Part shown: piece by piece, positions 27,609-35,631 of the stretch
Layout of the letters: each line of letters opens with the position of its first letter
Position numbering within the stretch: position 1 is the first letter of the stretch
Assembly (NCBI GenBank): GCA_949128025.1
Contig: CASBRD010000027.1
Span: 1 to 43,320, forward strand
Source of the DNA: Oscillatoriales cyanobacterium PMM_0008
GTDB lineage: Bacteria > Cyanobacteriota > Cyanobacteriia > Cyanobacteriales > Aerosakkonemataceae
DNA: 43,320 nt
Direction: 5' to 3'
The notes under the pieces: generated by a model
The model's input: only the letters and a program-made list of their open reading frames with translations
Told to the model about the DNA's origin: nothing
Databases searched by the model: none
Program-made: the position numbers and the translations under genes

Positions 27609-28658
27609 CTAGAGAACGCTGACGCGATCGCGTCCCAATGCTTTGGTGCGATAAAGTGCCCGATCGGCTGCCGCGATCAAGCTTGCAGGCGTTAATTCCG
27701 AGTCAGGAACCATAGTAGCTACACCCAAACTTATGGTCACATAAGGTATAATGCAGGACTTGATATGAGGGATTTGTAGCGCTTTAACATTCATTCGGAT
27801 TTGCTCTGCTAAGGTGACAGCACCAGCTGCTGAGGTGTTAGGCAGAATTACAGCAAATTCTTCGCCTCCGTAACGCGCTACTAAATCCGCCGGTCGCTTT
27901 ACAGAAGAACTAATTGCTTGAGCTACTTGCTGCAAACAAGCGTCTCCTCCTAAATGGCCGTAGGTGTCGTTGTAGCTTTTGAAACAATCGATATCGCACA
28001 TAATCAAAGATAGCGGTACTTGTTCCCGGCAAAGTTCGTGCCACTTGCTGTCCAGGTATTCGTCAAATCGACGACGATTAGCAACTTTGGTCAAGCCGTC
28101 AGCGGTGGCGAGGATCTGTAACTCCAGGTTAGCTTTCTCAAGCTGGTGATAAAGTTGGCCAATTAGTTGAGATGCTAATTCGTGAATTTGCGATTGAGCG
28201 ACAAGTAATTGATGCACATCTAACAATCTGTAAACCCTTGGCTCCATTTCAACGACAATTGGTTCGTAAAGTAGTTCTGCCGATCGCTGCAAAGACCGAC
28301 TAGCTGCCATCACAATTAAAGTATCGCTGGGAAAAATGAAAGTATCGGTATTGGCTAAAAGATATAAAGATTTAATCGGTCGCTTCAAAAAAAGTTCCAG
28401 TCCGTAGGGGCGACTCATATATTCCAAAAATCGCCGACGAGAAATCATGCCCAAAAGCCGATCGCATTCTGTCAAGATAACTCCAGGGAGCAGCGGATTA
28501 TCTTGAAATGCCATAGCGACTTCGCCACCTGGGCGGTCGCTTTCCACTGTAAAATTGTACAGCGACAACTCTTGCAGCGTTGACTGCAAACTGAGTTCCT
28601 TCGTCTGTAACGTAGCTAGAACTGATAAGTCGAAAGAGATCTGTTTCGCAACAAACAT
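27609..28658 (-). CDS. Diguanylate cyclase with CBS-like N-terminal domain
   Basis: A 349-residue protein that should make cyclic di-GMP. Residues 20-160 are the same sensor domain as in the two downstream kinases (LLPGVILTECDRLLGMISRR, LELFLKRPIKSLYLLANTD). A short coiled coil leads to the GGDEF domain: DGLTKVANRRRFDEYL, MCDIDCFKSYNDTYGHLGGD, the active-site RYGGEEF (Gly264-Phe268) and an inhibitory-site RxxD (Arg255-Asp258) at the right spacing for c-di-GMP feedback. A GAGGAA ribosome-binding site precedes the ATG. It is the first of the three tandem paralogues. Confidence 0.9.
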   Translation of the reverse strand: MFVAKQISFDLSVLATLQTKELSLQSTLQELSLYNFTVESDRPGGEVAMAFQDNPLLPGVILTECDRLLGMISRRRFLEYMSRPYGLELFLKRPIKSLYLLANTDTFIFPSDTLIVMAASRSLQRSAELLYEPIVVEMEPRVYRLLDVHQLLVAQSQIHELASQLIGQLYHQLEKANLELQILATADGLTKVANRRRFDEYLDSKWHELCREQVPLSLIMCDIDCFKSYNDTYGHLGGDACLQQVAQAISSSVKRPADLVARYGGEEFAVILPNTSAAGAVTLAEQIRMNVKALQIPHIKSCIIPYVTISLGVATMVPDSELTPASLIAAADRALYRTKALGRDRVSVL

Positions 28659-29138
28659 TAAGGAATTCCTCGGTCAGTTCTTGGAGTCTATATTGCGAGA
28701 TGCTGAAAATACCCTGTAATACCACTACTACTTAATTTTTTATTTCTACACAGAGGCAGACGACGCGCAGGTGTTCCAGGCGCAGCGTAGGTATCTCTTG
28801 CAGATTAATCCTGAAATTTTATACTACCTTATTCTAACTACTGGGAAAATCAAAATATACATAAAATAATATCTACTAAAAAAATTAAATAATCGATAAG
28901 CTTTTTTAACTATAAATTAACCAATTCTTAAACATTCGATCGTTTTACTTAAGATTTGGAGGCTTAGGAGAGTTTTGTGCTATATGCTTTGCAGCCGCTA
29001 AGAGCCGCTCCGAAAAATACCAGTCGGCGGAGAGAAACCAGGATTATTGTTGGGGAAGAGTGCGATCGCGATCCTTGGAGTAAGTCAACAAACCCGGTTT
29101 CTCGTCCCAAACAACAGAAAACAGGTTGGTATTTTTTG
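28659..29138. other. 480-bp stretch without a recognised gene
   Basis: The part from 28725 to 28960 is AT-rich. The part from about 28977 to 29138 is richer in GC and has a plus-strand open frame (ending 29225) that overlaps the next gene antisense and has no protein-like character. A half copy of the AACCCGGTTTCT repeat is at about 29093. It probably contains the promoter of the diguanylate cyclase gene. Confidence 0.4.
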
Positions 29139-29612
29139 TCAAGGCATGAGCGCAAAAAAGAAATCATCAACAGTAAATGGCACGTAGGAATGAAACTCCA
29201 CCTTAGCAATGCCGTGCCGGTTTAATTCTAGCTGCTGGGGCAAAGATTCCGATTGCCCATCTGGTAAACTGGGCTGATTAGCTACCGTGCTGGTCTGACC
29301 GAGGAAATTTCCCTCCCGGTCATAGGCCGTTAAGACGACAATTCTGGTACTGCAAACAAAGGCTCCGGCCCAGCAGCTGGGTTTGTCAAAATAGGCACTC
29401 AGGCTCATCAGATTTCCCATTGGGATGAGGACTGTCGATCCGGATTTGGCCGTAAATTCTGGGTTAGAAGGTTCTATAGCGATCGCACCACTAAACCGGA
29501 TACCCATCTGGCGATACTGGTCGTTTACGCGCTCAAATGCCGTTAAATCCTCGAAATCAAGCCGTATTAGCCTTGGACTTGCCAGTTCCATTTGGGCTAG
29601 TTGCAACATCAT
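29139..29612 (-). CDS. Hypothetical beta-rich protein
   Basis: A 157-residue protein without signal peptide. It has alternating beta-strand-like segments: IRLDFEDLTAFERVNDQY, MGIRFSGAIAIEP, GSTVLIPMGNLMSLSAYF, IVVLTAYDREGNFLG, and a final IAKVEFHSYVPFTVDDFFFA. The pattern (FEDL, Y..MGI.F, then a closing DDF) recalls jelly-roll ligand-binding proteins described as hypothetical in cyanobacteria. No family is firmly recognised. It is a single gene, divergent from the permease gene, with a palindrome between them. Confidence 0.6.
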   Translation of the reverse strand: MMLQLAQMELASPRLIRLDFEDLTAFERVNDQYRQMGIRFSGAIAIEPSNPEFTAKSGSTVLIPMGNLMSLSAYFDKPSCWAGAFVCSTRIVVLTAYDREGNFLGQTSTVANQPSLPDGQSESLPQQLELNRHGIAKVEFHSYVPFTVDDFFFALMP

Positions 29613-29675
29613 AAGATTAACCTAAACAGCCTAGTAGATGACTACACAACGCAAGTGAATGATTCCCTGTAATCT

Positions 29676-29694
29676 CGGTCAAAAATTTTGACCG
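29676..29694. promoter_or_regulatory. 19-bp palindrome between divergent genes
   Basis: CGGTCAAAA and TTTTGACCG pair perfectly around a single A. It lies 64 bp upstream of the beta-rich protein start and about 160 bp upstream of the permease start. Its symmetry and position suit an operator for a dimeric repressor; no known consensus is matched. Confidence 0.35.
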
Positions 29695-29852
29695 TTCTCT
29701 TTATCTGCTTACAGAATATCGGTTAATACTGAGGCTTGATTCGCCCTTGTGGGTGAAAAGAGGGATATACACCGTTATAGAAAGAGGACTAGATTGGTTA
29801 AAATATCTTGACAAATGCCTAGAAATAGATAAAGCTCCTCACCACGAATCGA

Positions 29853-30884
29853 ATGACTCAATTGAACAATGCTTTTACCTTATTCCTGAGTTTGCTAGTA
29901 GAAGCGATACCGTTCCTGCTGCTAGGGGTTCTGTTCTCAGGTGTGCTGCTGTTGTTTATCGATGAGCGCAAATTGAGTGCAGCTATGCCTCGGAACCCCT
30001 TGCTTGGAGCTTTAGTTGGTAGTTTAGCGGGCTTCTTGTTTCCAGTTTGCGAGTGCGGTAACGTCCCCGTAGCGCGGCGGTTGCTGATGCAGGGGATACC
30101 TGCACCAGTGGCGATCGGGTTTTTACTCGCAGCTCCCACAATCAATCCGATCGTGATCTGGGCAACTTGGACAGCATTTCGGGATCAACCAGAAATTGTC
30201 GTGCTGCGGGTACTATGCTCCTTCAGCATAGCCACTATTGTTGGCTGGATATTCAGCGCCCAGGCTGATTTAAGACCCCTGCTGCAACGACAAGTCGCCA
30301 GCGCGATGCCAACGCCCAAACGCCGAATTGCCTGGTCTGAGATACCCAAACTGGGAAATGCAGCTCCTGCTTTGTTGCAGTCGGGTACTTTTTTACTCAG
30401 TGGGCCTGGTCAAACCATCCGAATGGATACGGCAGCATTCCCGGTCACAGGAGGGTCTGCGGGGGTGAGTAAACCTGTAAAATACCGTCTGAGTCTGCTT
30501 CTGGACAATACAGTGCAGGAACTGCGGGAGTTAGGGGCTGTATTAGTTCTGGGGAGCGCGATCGCAGCTTCTATTCAAGTTCTAGTCCCCCGCGAAATTA
30601 TCCTTTCCGTGGGTAATAGCCCGATCGCTTCTATAGTAGCGATGATGGTATTGGCAGCAGTAGTCTCAATTTGTTCAACCGTGGATTCGTTCTTTGCCCT
30701 CTCGTTTGCTTCTTCATTTACCAGCGGTTCCCTGCTAGCATTTCTGGTATTTGGCCCGATGATTGACCTCAAAAGCATCGGTTTGCTGCTGTCAATATTC
30801 AAACCAAGAGCGGTATTTTATTTATTGGCTCTAGCCGCTCTACTTACCTTCTTGTTTACCTTGATCTATCAATTGGCATACTAA
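29853..30884 (+). CDS. UPF0718/DUF318 family permease
   Basis: A 343-residue integral membrane protein with about eight hydrophobic segments (for example LFLSLLVEAIPFLLLGVLFS at the start). Conserved family points are FPVCECGNVPVARRLL and LLAAPTINPIVIW, and the second half has SICSTVDSFFALSFAS. This family includes ArsP-like permeases, but most members have no known substrate. It is followed 89 bp downstream by a TIGR03943 protein, the classical partner of these permeases (compare the B. subtilis ycgR/ycgQ pair). A metal or small-ion transport role is therefore possible but unproven. Confidence 0.85.
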   Translation: MTQLNNAFTLFLSLLVEAIPFLLLGVLFSGVLLLFIDERKLSAAMPRNPLLGALVGSLAGFLFPVCECGNVPVARRLLMQGIPAPVAIGFLLAAPTINPIVIWATWTAFRDQPEIVVLRVLCSFSIATIVGWIFSAQADLRPLLQRQVASAMPTPKRRIAWSEIPKLGNAAPALLQSGTFLLSGPGQTIRMDTAAFPVTGGSAGVSKPVKYRLSLLLDNTVQELRELGAVLVLGSAIAASIQVLVPREIILSVGNSPIASIVAMMVLAAVVSICSTVDSFFALSFASSFTSGSLLAFLVFGPMIDLKSIGLLLSIFKPRAVFYLLALAALLTFLFTLIYQLAY

Positions 30885-30973
30885 TGGGAATGTCAAATTT
30901 AAGATTGTTGATTTCAAATTGAATTTTTCAATCGGCAATTCTTCAATCTCAAATCGGAACTTTCACTTTACCA

Positions 30974-31975
30974 ATGACAATCCAAAATCCAAAATCCAAA
31001 ATCCAAAATCCCTTATTACCCTGGCTCGATGTAGTTGCCATAATCGCCTGGGGCATTTTGCTGTTGAAATACTGGATAACAGGCAAGCTATACGTGCTAA
31101 TTCATCCCGATTACTTTTGGTTAGCGATCTTAGGTGGCTTGGCTTTGCTTGTCATCGGTATTTTAAAAGGATTATCTCTCCTCTACAACGAACAAATCCT
31201 CCAGCGTCAACCTTCATCTGTACAAAAGAAATTAATCGCATCTCTACTTTGGTTAGTAATTTCAGGTGGTGGGTTGATGCGGCAATTGTTTGGTTTTAAG
31301 AAGAGGTCTTCGCGAAGCGGGGATAACATCATCAAGAATGAGCCGTCTACTTTCCCACGTACTTCATCCAACTCCCAACCTCAACACATTTCCCTATTTC
31401 CCCCCGGTTGGAGTACGGCTTTGCTCCTGACTACAGCAATCATGGGTTTTCTAATTACACCCAAACCGTTTACGAGTCAAACAGCATTATCGAGGGGCAT
31501 CACTGATTCCTTGTCGATGACGCGATCGCAGCCTGTGGAATTTCGGAGTGCAAAACGTCCCGAAGCGCGATCGCTCATTGACTGGGTGCGAACCTTAAAC
31601 GCTTATCCAGAACCGGACGCCTACACCGGACAAAAAGTTAAAGTGCAGGGCTTTGTTATCCATTCTCAAGAATTACCAGAGCAATACCTACTGCTTTCCC
31701 GCTTTGTAATTACCTGCTGTGCCGCCGATGCCTATCCAGTAGGTTTGCCAGTCAAACTGTACGGAGGAAGCATCAGTGTCAAAAGTTACGATTCAGAATC
31801 TGAGTCTATCTACACCGATGCTTCGCCCCTACTCCGCACAGCTTTTAAGCCCGATACTTGGTTAGAAGTTGAAGGTCAAGCGATCACCGAAAATCTGGGA
31901 GGTAAACGTCAATTGACTATCCAAGCTAGCTCTATCAAACTTATTCCCGAACCTAAAAACCCATACGATTATTAG
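30974..31975 (+). CDS. TIGR03943 family putative permease subunit
   Basis: A 333-residue membrane protein, the usual neighbour of UPF0718 permeases. Membrane segments are near residues 16-35 and 45-65, and another is at STALLLTTAIMGFLITP. A soluble OB-like domain follows, with the conserved VKVQGFVIHSQELPEQYLLL and FVITCCAADAYPVGLPV. The first residues (MTIQNPKSKIQNP) come from a heptamer repeat (AATCCAA units, 30979-31006), so this N-terminus is a recent addition or the true start is later. Function is unknown; a two-part transport system with the preceding gene is inferred. Confidence 0.82.
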   Translation: MTIQNPKSKIQNPLLPWLDVVAIIAWGILLLKYWITGKLYVLIHPDYFWLAILGGLALLVIGILKGLSLLYNEQILQRQPSSVQKKLIASLLWLVISGGGLMRQLFGFKKRSSRSGDNIIKNEPSTFPRTSSNSQPQHISLFPPGWSTALLLTTAIMGFLITPKPFTSQTALSRGITDSLSMTRSQPVEFRSAKRPEARSLIDWVRTLNAYPEPDAYTGQKVKVQGFVIHSQELPEQYLLLSRFVITCCAADAYPVGLPVKLYGGSISVKSYDSESESIYTDASPLLRTAFKPDTWLEVEGQAITENLGGKRQLTIQASSIKLIPEPKNPYDY

Positions 31976-32001
31976 TCATTAGTCATTGGTGATTAGTCAT
32001 T

Positions 32002-32078
32002 TGACAACTGACCACTGACAACTGACCACTGACAACTGACAACTGACCACTGACAACTGACCACTGACCACTGACCAA
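32002..32078. repeat. Tandem heptamer array ending at a start codon
   Basis: Eleven consecutive 7-bp units alternate between TGACAAC and TGACCAC. The last unit merges with the ATG of the next gene (CAATGATC), so the array forms the whole leader between the TIGR03943 gene and that gene. It matches the short tandemly repeated repetitive sequences known from filamentous cyanobacteria. Confidence 0.85.
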
Positions 32079-33610
32079 TGATCAATCTAAAATTCAAAAC
32101 CCTAAATCTAAAATGGATTGAGCCCCTTGACCGCGTTGCTATTACGGTTATGCTGGTGCTGAGTGTAGTTATTGGGTTGCTATTGTGGCAGGGAGATCAT
32201 TCATTAGCCCGCGTGCGAGATTTCAGCTGGCAGAATAAACAAATCGGGGCTGAAGATAACCGCTTCTTCCTGACTTTTAGCCGCCCGATGGAACACGCCA
32301 GTGTAGAAGCAAATCTGCAAATTAATCCGCCCCTACCTGGAAAATTTAGCTGGGCTGGACGGAAATTGGCTTATACCTTAATTGCACCAGCCCCATACGG
32401 CACTGAGTATGAAGTCAAGCTGCTCCGAGCAAAAGACCGATTCGCTAGTTCAGAAGAAAAAGGAGCTAACCTCAAGCCTTTTGAGGCTAAATTCCGCACA
32501 CGCGATCGGGCCTTCGTTTACTTGGGCGTACAGGGTAACGAAGCAGGTCGGTTGATGCTGGTCAATCTCAGCGCCGCAGAGCCAAAACCGATCGCGCTGA
32601 CGCCAGCAGACCTGGTAGTGAGCGATTTTATACCTTACCCGGATTCGCGTCGGATTCTGTTTTCAGCGAACGATCGCACATCCCAGCGTCAAGCAGTGCT
32701 GGAACAAAACCTCTACACCGTCACCACAGGTATCTCACCCCAATCCCCAAACACAGAAGTCACAAAAGAGGAACCAGCTGGTAAAGTCAGGCTGGTTTTA
32801 GACAAGAAAGACTACCAAAATTTGAAGTTTGACCTGTCAACGGATGGAAAAACTATTGTCGTACAGCGGGTAAATCGACGCAATCCAGGGGATTTTAGCA
32901 TTTGGATAGTAAAGATGGATGGCTCGGATCGCCTTACTGCTAAACCTCTGCAAGGCCAACTGGGAGGCGATTTTTTGATTACGCCCGATAGTAAGGCGTT
33001 AGCGATCGCTCAAGGGCAAGGATTAGCGATCGTACCCCTAGAAGCAATCCAGGATAAACCCCTCGATTTCTTGCCCAAATTTGGTATGGTAGCCAGCTTC
33101 AGCAGAGATGGTACAGCAGCGGCGATGGTGAAATTTAACACAGATTACACGCGATCGCTCTACTTAGTAACCAACCAGGGAGTTGAGAAAGAACTTTTGC
33201 GAATAACTGGCTCAATTGTGAGCGCCCAATTCGATCGGATGGGGCAGACTCTTTATTGCCTCCTAACCAAACTTATCCCCGGACAGCAATACCAAGAACA
33301 GCCATATATTGCCGCCATTGACCTCAAGACAGGCGAAATGAAACCACTTTTAGTGCTGCCAAATCAGCGACAGGTGCAAATTAGCCTATCGCCAGATGGC
33401 ATTGCCCTACTATTTGACCAACCCCTCACAACACCCTTATCGGCAGGAGAACAATCTGATGCCCCGCGAACAGATAGTGGCGAAGCAGTTACTTCTAGTA
33501 CCCTCTGGCTACTGCCTCTAGTTTCTACCGCACCCACAGAAGGAACCCCTCCCCAAATGCAACCAGAACAATTGCCCTTGCCTGGGTTTCATCCCCGCTG
33601 GCTCCCCTAA
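32078..33610 (+). CDS. Membrane-anchored protein with Ig-like and beta-propeller-like domains
   Basis: A 510-residue protein with one N-terminal membrane anchor (VAITVMLVLSVVIGLLLW). An Ig-like region follows (RFFLTFSRPMEHASVEANLQ, then FSWAGRKLAYTLIAPAPYGTEYEVKL), resembling SbsA-type Big_5 domains. Then come TolB/WD40-like repeats (DSRRILFSAND, FDLSTDGKTIVVQRVN, ITPDSKALAIAQGQ, SLSPDGIALLFDQP). It should face the periplasm. The role is unknown; such proteins may bind ligands or other envelope proteins. It follows the permease pair on the same strand after a heptamer array. Confidence 0.7.
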   Translation: MINLKFKTLNLKWIEPLDRVAITVMLVLSVVIGLLLWQGDHSLARVRDFSWQNKQIGAEDNRFFLTFSRPMEHASVEANLQINPPLPGKFSWAGRKLAYTLIAPAPYGTEYEVKLLRAKDRFASSEEKGANLKPFEAKFRTRDRAFVYLGVQGNEAGRLMLVNLSAAEPKPIALTPADLVVSDFIPYPDSRRILFSANDRTSQRQAVLEQNLYTVTTGISPQSPNTEVTKEEPAGKVRLVLDKKDYQNLKFDLSTDGKTIVVQRVNRRNPGDFSIWIVKMDGSDRLTAKPLQGQLGGDFLITPDSKALAIAQGQGLAIVPLEAIQDKPLDFLPKFGMVASFSRDGTAAAMVKFNTDYTRSLYLVTNQGVEKELLRITGSIVSAQFDRMGQTLYCLLTKLIPGQQYQEQPYIAAIDLKTGEMKPLLVLPNQRQVQISLSPDGIALLFDQPLTTPLSAGEQSDAPRTDSGEAVTSSTLWLLPLVSTAPTEGTPPQMQPEQLPLPGFHPRWLP

Positions 33611-33839
33611 TAGGGACAAGGGCTACTAACGTCCAGTCCTAATCTGGGTAGACTAAGGAAAAGTAGAAGAAGCGTAGCCACTCGCTTAGGCTTAGGCTTG
33701 CATACGGCGACTGATTTACTCAGCAGATGTACTTAATTGTGAAGCTCAAATGGGGATATTCTGCTAAAATCCGCCCCTACAATTGGTTAAATCGGTTACC
33801 TAATCTGCTGCCACTTCTGCCTAAATATTAGGGGTCGTA

Positions 33840-35582
33840 ATGCAAGTACAGGATTTTCTGGCTCGATACAAACAAGGAGAGCGGGATTTTGCCCACATTG
33901 ACCTTAGTGGAGCTATTCTCACCAGCGTCAACTTGCAGGATCTTGACCTCACAGGCGCTAACCTCACAGGCGCAAATCTCAGCTGGTCATTTTTGAGTCG
34001 CAGCAAACTTCACGGTGCCTGTCTTCGTCAAGCCGACCTCCGCCATGCTACCTTGGCCGGTGCTAATCTCGATCGAGCAATTTTGAGCGGCGCAAATCTT
34101 AGCAAAGGGGATTTGCGTTTCGCTCATCTGCAAGAGGCTGATTTGAATTGGGCAGTCCTAGAAGAAGCAGATCTAAGCGGTGCCGACCTCCAAGGCGCTA
34201 AGCTGGATCAGAGCAATCTGGAACGCAGCAAATTAAATGAAACCCAGTTGACGAGAGCGGAATTGATGGAGGCGAATCTTCGTCGTGCCAGCTTGATCAG
34301 GGCTAATTTCACTAATGCTAATCTCCGAGAAGCAAATCTGGAATCGGCGAATTTGCGAGATGCGATTCTAATCGGGGCTAACTTAACAGAAGCAAATCTT
34401 ACTGGTGTTTGTTTGCGATCGGCTAATTTGAGTCAGGCTGATTTGCATCGGGTGGTTCTTACAGGTGCTGACTTGAGTGAAGCGATCCTTCACGGTGCCG
34501 ATTTGAGCCGAGCTAATTTGACAGGTGCTTATCTGCTGAAAACCAGTTTAAAAAAAGCTTATTTATTAAGAACTAATCTTCAAGATGTATTGTTGCTGCG
34601 ATCGGATTTGAGCGAGGCTAATTTGCGCGGGGCTGATTTGCGGCGGGCAGATTTGTCTGGTGCTTATTTAAGCGATACGACTTTGAGCGAAAGCGATTTG
34701 AGCGAAGCGTATTTAATGGAGAGTCATTTAATTCGCACAAATTTGGAGCGGGCGCAAATGACGGGCGTCTGCATTGAGAATTGGCATATTGAAGATGTCG
34801 ATCTTTCTAAGGTTGAGTGTCGTTACGTTTTTACTCAGTTCAATCATGCAACTAAAAGTCCAACCCAGCGCTATCCTGTTGGTCGGGATTTGGAACCTGG
34901 AGAGCTAGCTAAAGAGTATCTAGAAGATTCTTCTAATATCGAAATCGATTTGACAGAGGAGCCGAATTGGTCAGCGCTGATCTTTACTATCACTAAGATG
35001 GAACAGGAGTCTCCAGAACTTACTCTGACGATTAAATCTTTTGAATCGACGACTGGGCAGTATTTGCTGCGGCTGGCGTCGAATCGGTTGCTGAATGCAA
35101 AAATAGTGCGATCGCGCTTTTTGCAACTCTACCCAGAAATGCTCCAGCGCATCTTAAATTGCCGTCCCCAAATCCTCAGCCTACTTAATATCGTAGTTCG
35201 TCAGGAAAATTCCGAGCAAACATTAGACGAACCTGTGCCAAAGAAGCAACCGTCGCGACCTTCAATGGATAAACAGATGCAAGTTTATCAAGAAGTTTTG
35301 CGTCAAATTGAAGCTATTTTGATGTCGCAAGCGCCAGAACAATTTGTGGGTAGCGTGGAACGGCTGCTCGATTATCTCAAGCGCCAAGGGATATCAACTG
35401 AGGAAATTCAGAAGAAAGTTATCGGTCAAGCGATCGCACGACGAGCTAAGCGAGATTCTGCATTTCAAGAACATCTTTTGAAATGGGAAAAGACGGCTAG
35501 CGATTCGGCTCGTATGTCTGCGGTTGGTTCGGCTGTTAGATTAGCGATCGCACTTCTTTGGCAACAACCTGAACGACCATAA
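33840..35582 (+). CDS. Pentapeptide-repeat protein
   Basis: A 580-residue protein. From about residue 17 to 315 it consists of A(D/N)LxG-type pentapeptide repeats (for example TGANLTGANLSWSFL and LSEANLRGADLRRADLSGAY), which fold as a right-handed quadrilateral beta-helix. The C-terminal 250 residues are not repeats and contain TLTIKSFESTTGQYLLRLAS and a helical end; I have seen similar tails in cyanobacterial pentapeptide proteins, function unknown. No signal peptide or membrane segment is visible. It ends about 50 bp from the convergent transporter gene. Confidence 0.88.
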   Translation: MQVQDFLARYKQGERDFAHIDLSGAILTSVNLQDLDLTGANLTGANLSWSFLSRSKLHGACLRQADLRHATLAGANLDRAILSGANLSKGDLRFAHLQEADLNWAVLEEADLSGADLQGAKLDQSNLERSKLNETQLTRAELMEANLRRASLIRANFTNANLREANLESANLRDAILIGANLTEANLTGVCLRSANLSQADLHRVVLTGADLSEAILHGADLSRANLTGAYLLKTSLKKAYLLRTNLQDVLLLRSDLSEANLRGADLRRADLSGAYLSDTTLSESDLSEAYLMESHLIRTNLERAQMTGVCIENWHIEDVDLSKVECRYVFTQFNHATKSPTQRYPVGRDLEPGELAKEYLEDSSNIEIDLTEEPNWSALIFTITKMEQESPELTLTIKSFESTTGQYLLRLASNRLLNAKIVRSRFLQLYPEMLQRILNCRPQILSLLNIVVRQENSEQTLDEPVPKKQPSRPSMDKQMQVYQEVLRQIEAILMSQAPEQFVGSVERLLDYLKRQGISTEEIQKKVIGQAIARRAKRDSAFQEHLLKWEKTASDSARMSAVGSAVRLAIALLWQQPERP

Positions 35583-35631
35583 ATTAATTTCAGGTTGCCA
35601 ATTTTACATTTAGATTTAAATTGGAAATTAG

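Noticed and set aside
28977..29225. Plus-strand 82-codon open frame
   Set aside because: Overlaps the beta-rich hypothetical gene antisense, with no protein-like pattern or ribosome-binding site.
32002..32078. Regular repeats that could suggest a CRISPR array
   Set aside because: Units are 7 bp with no spacers; this is a simple tandem array and no cas genes are present.
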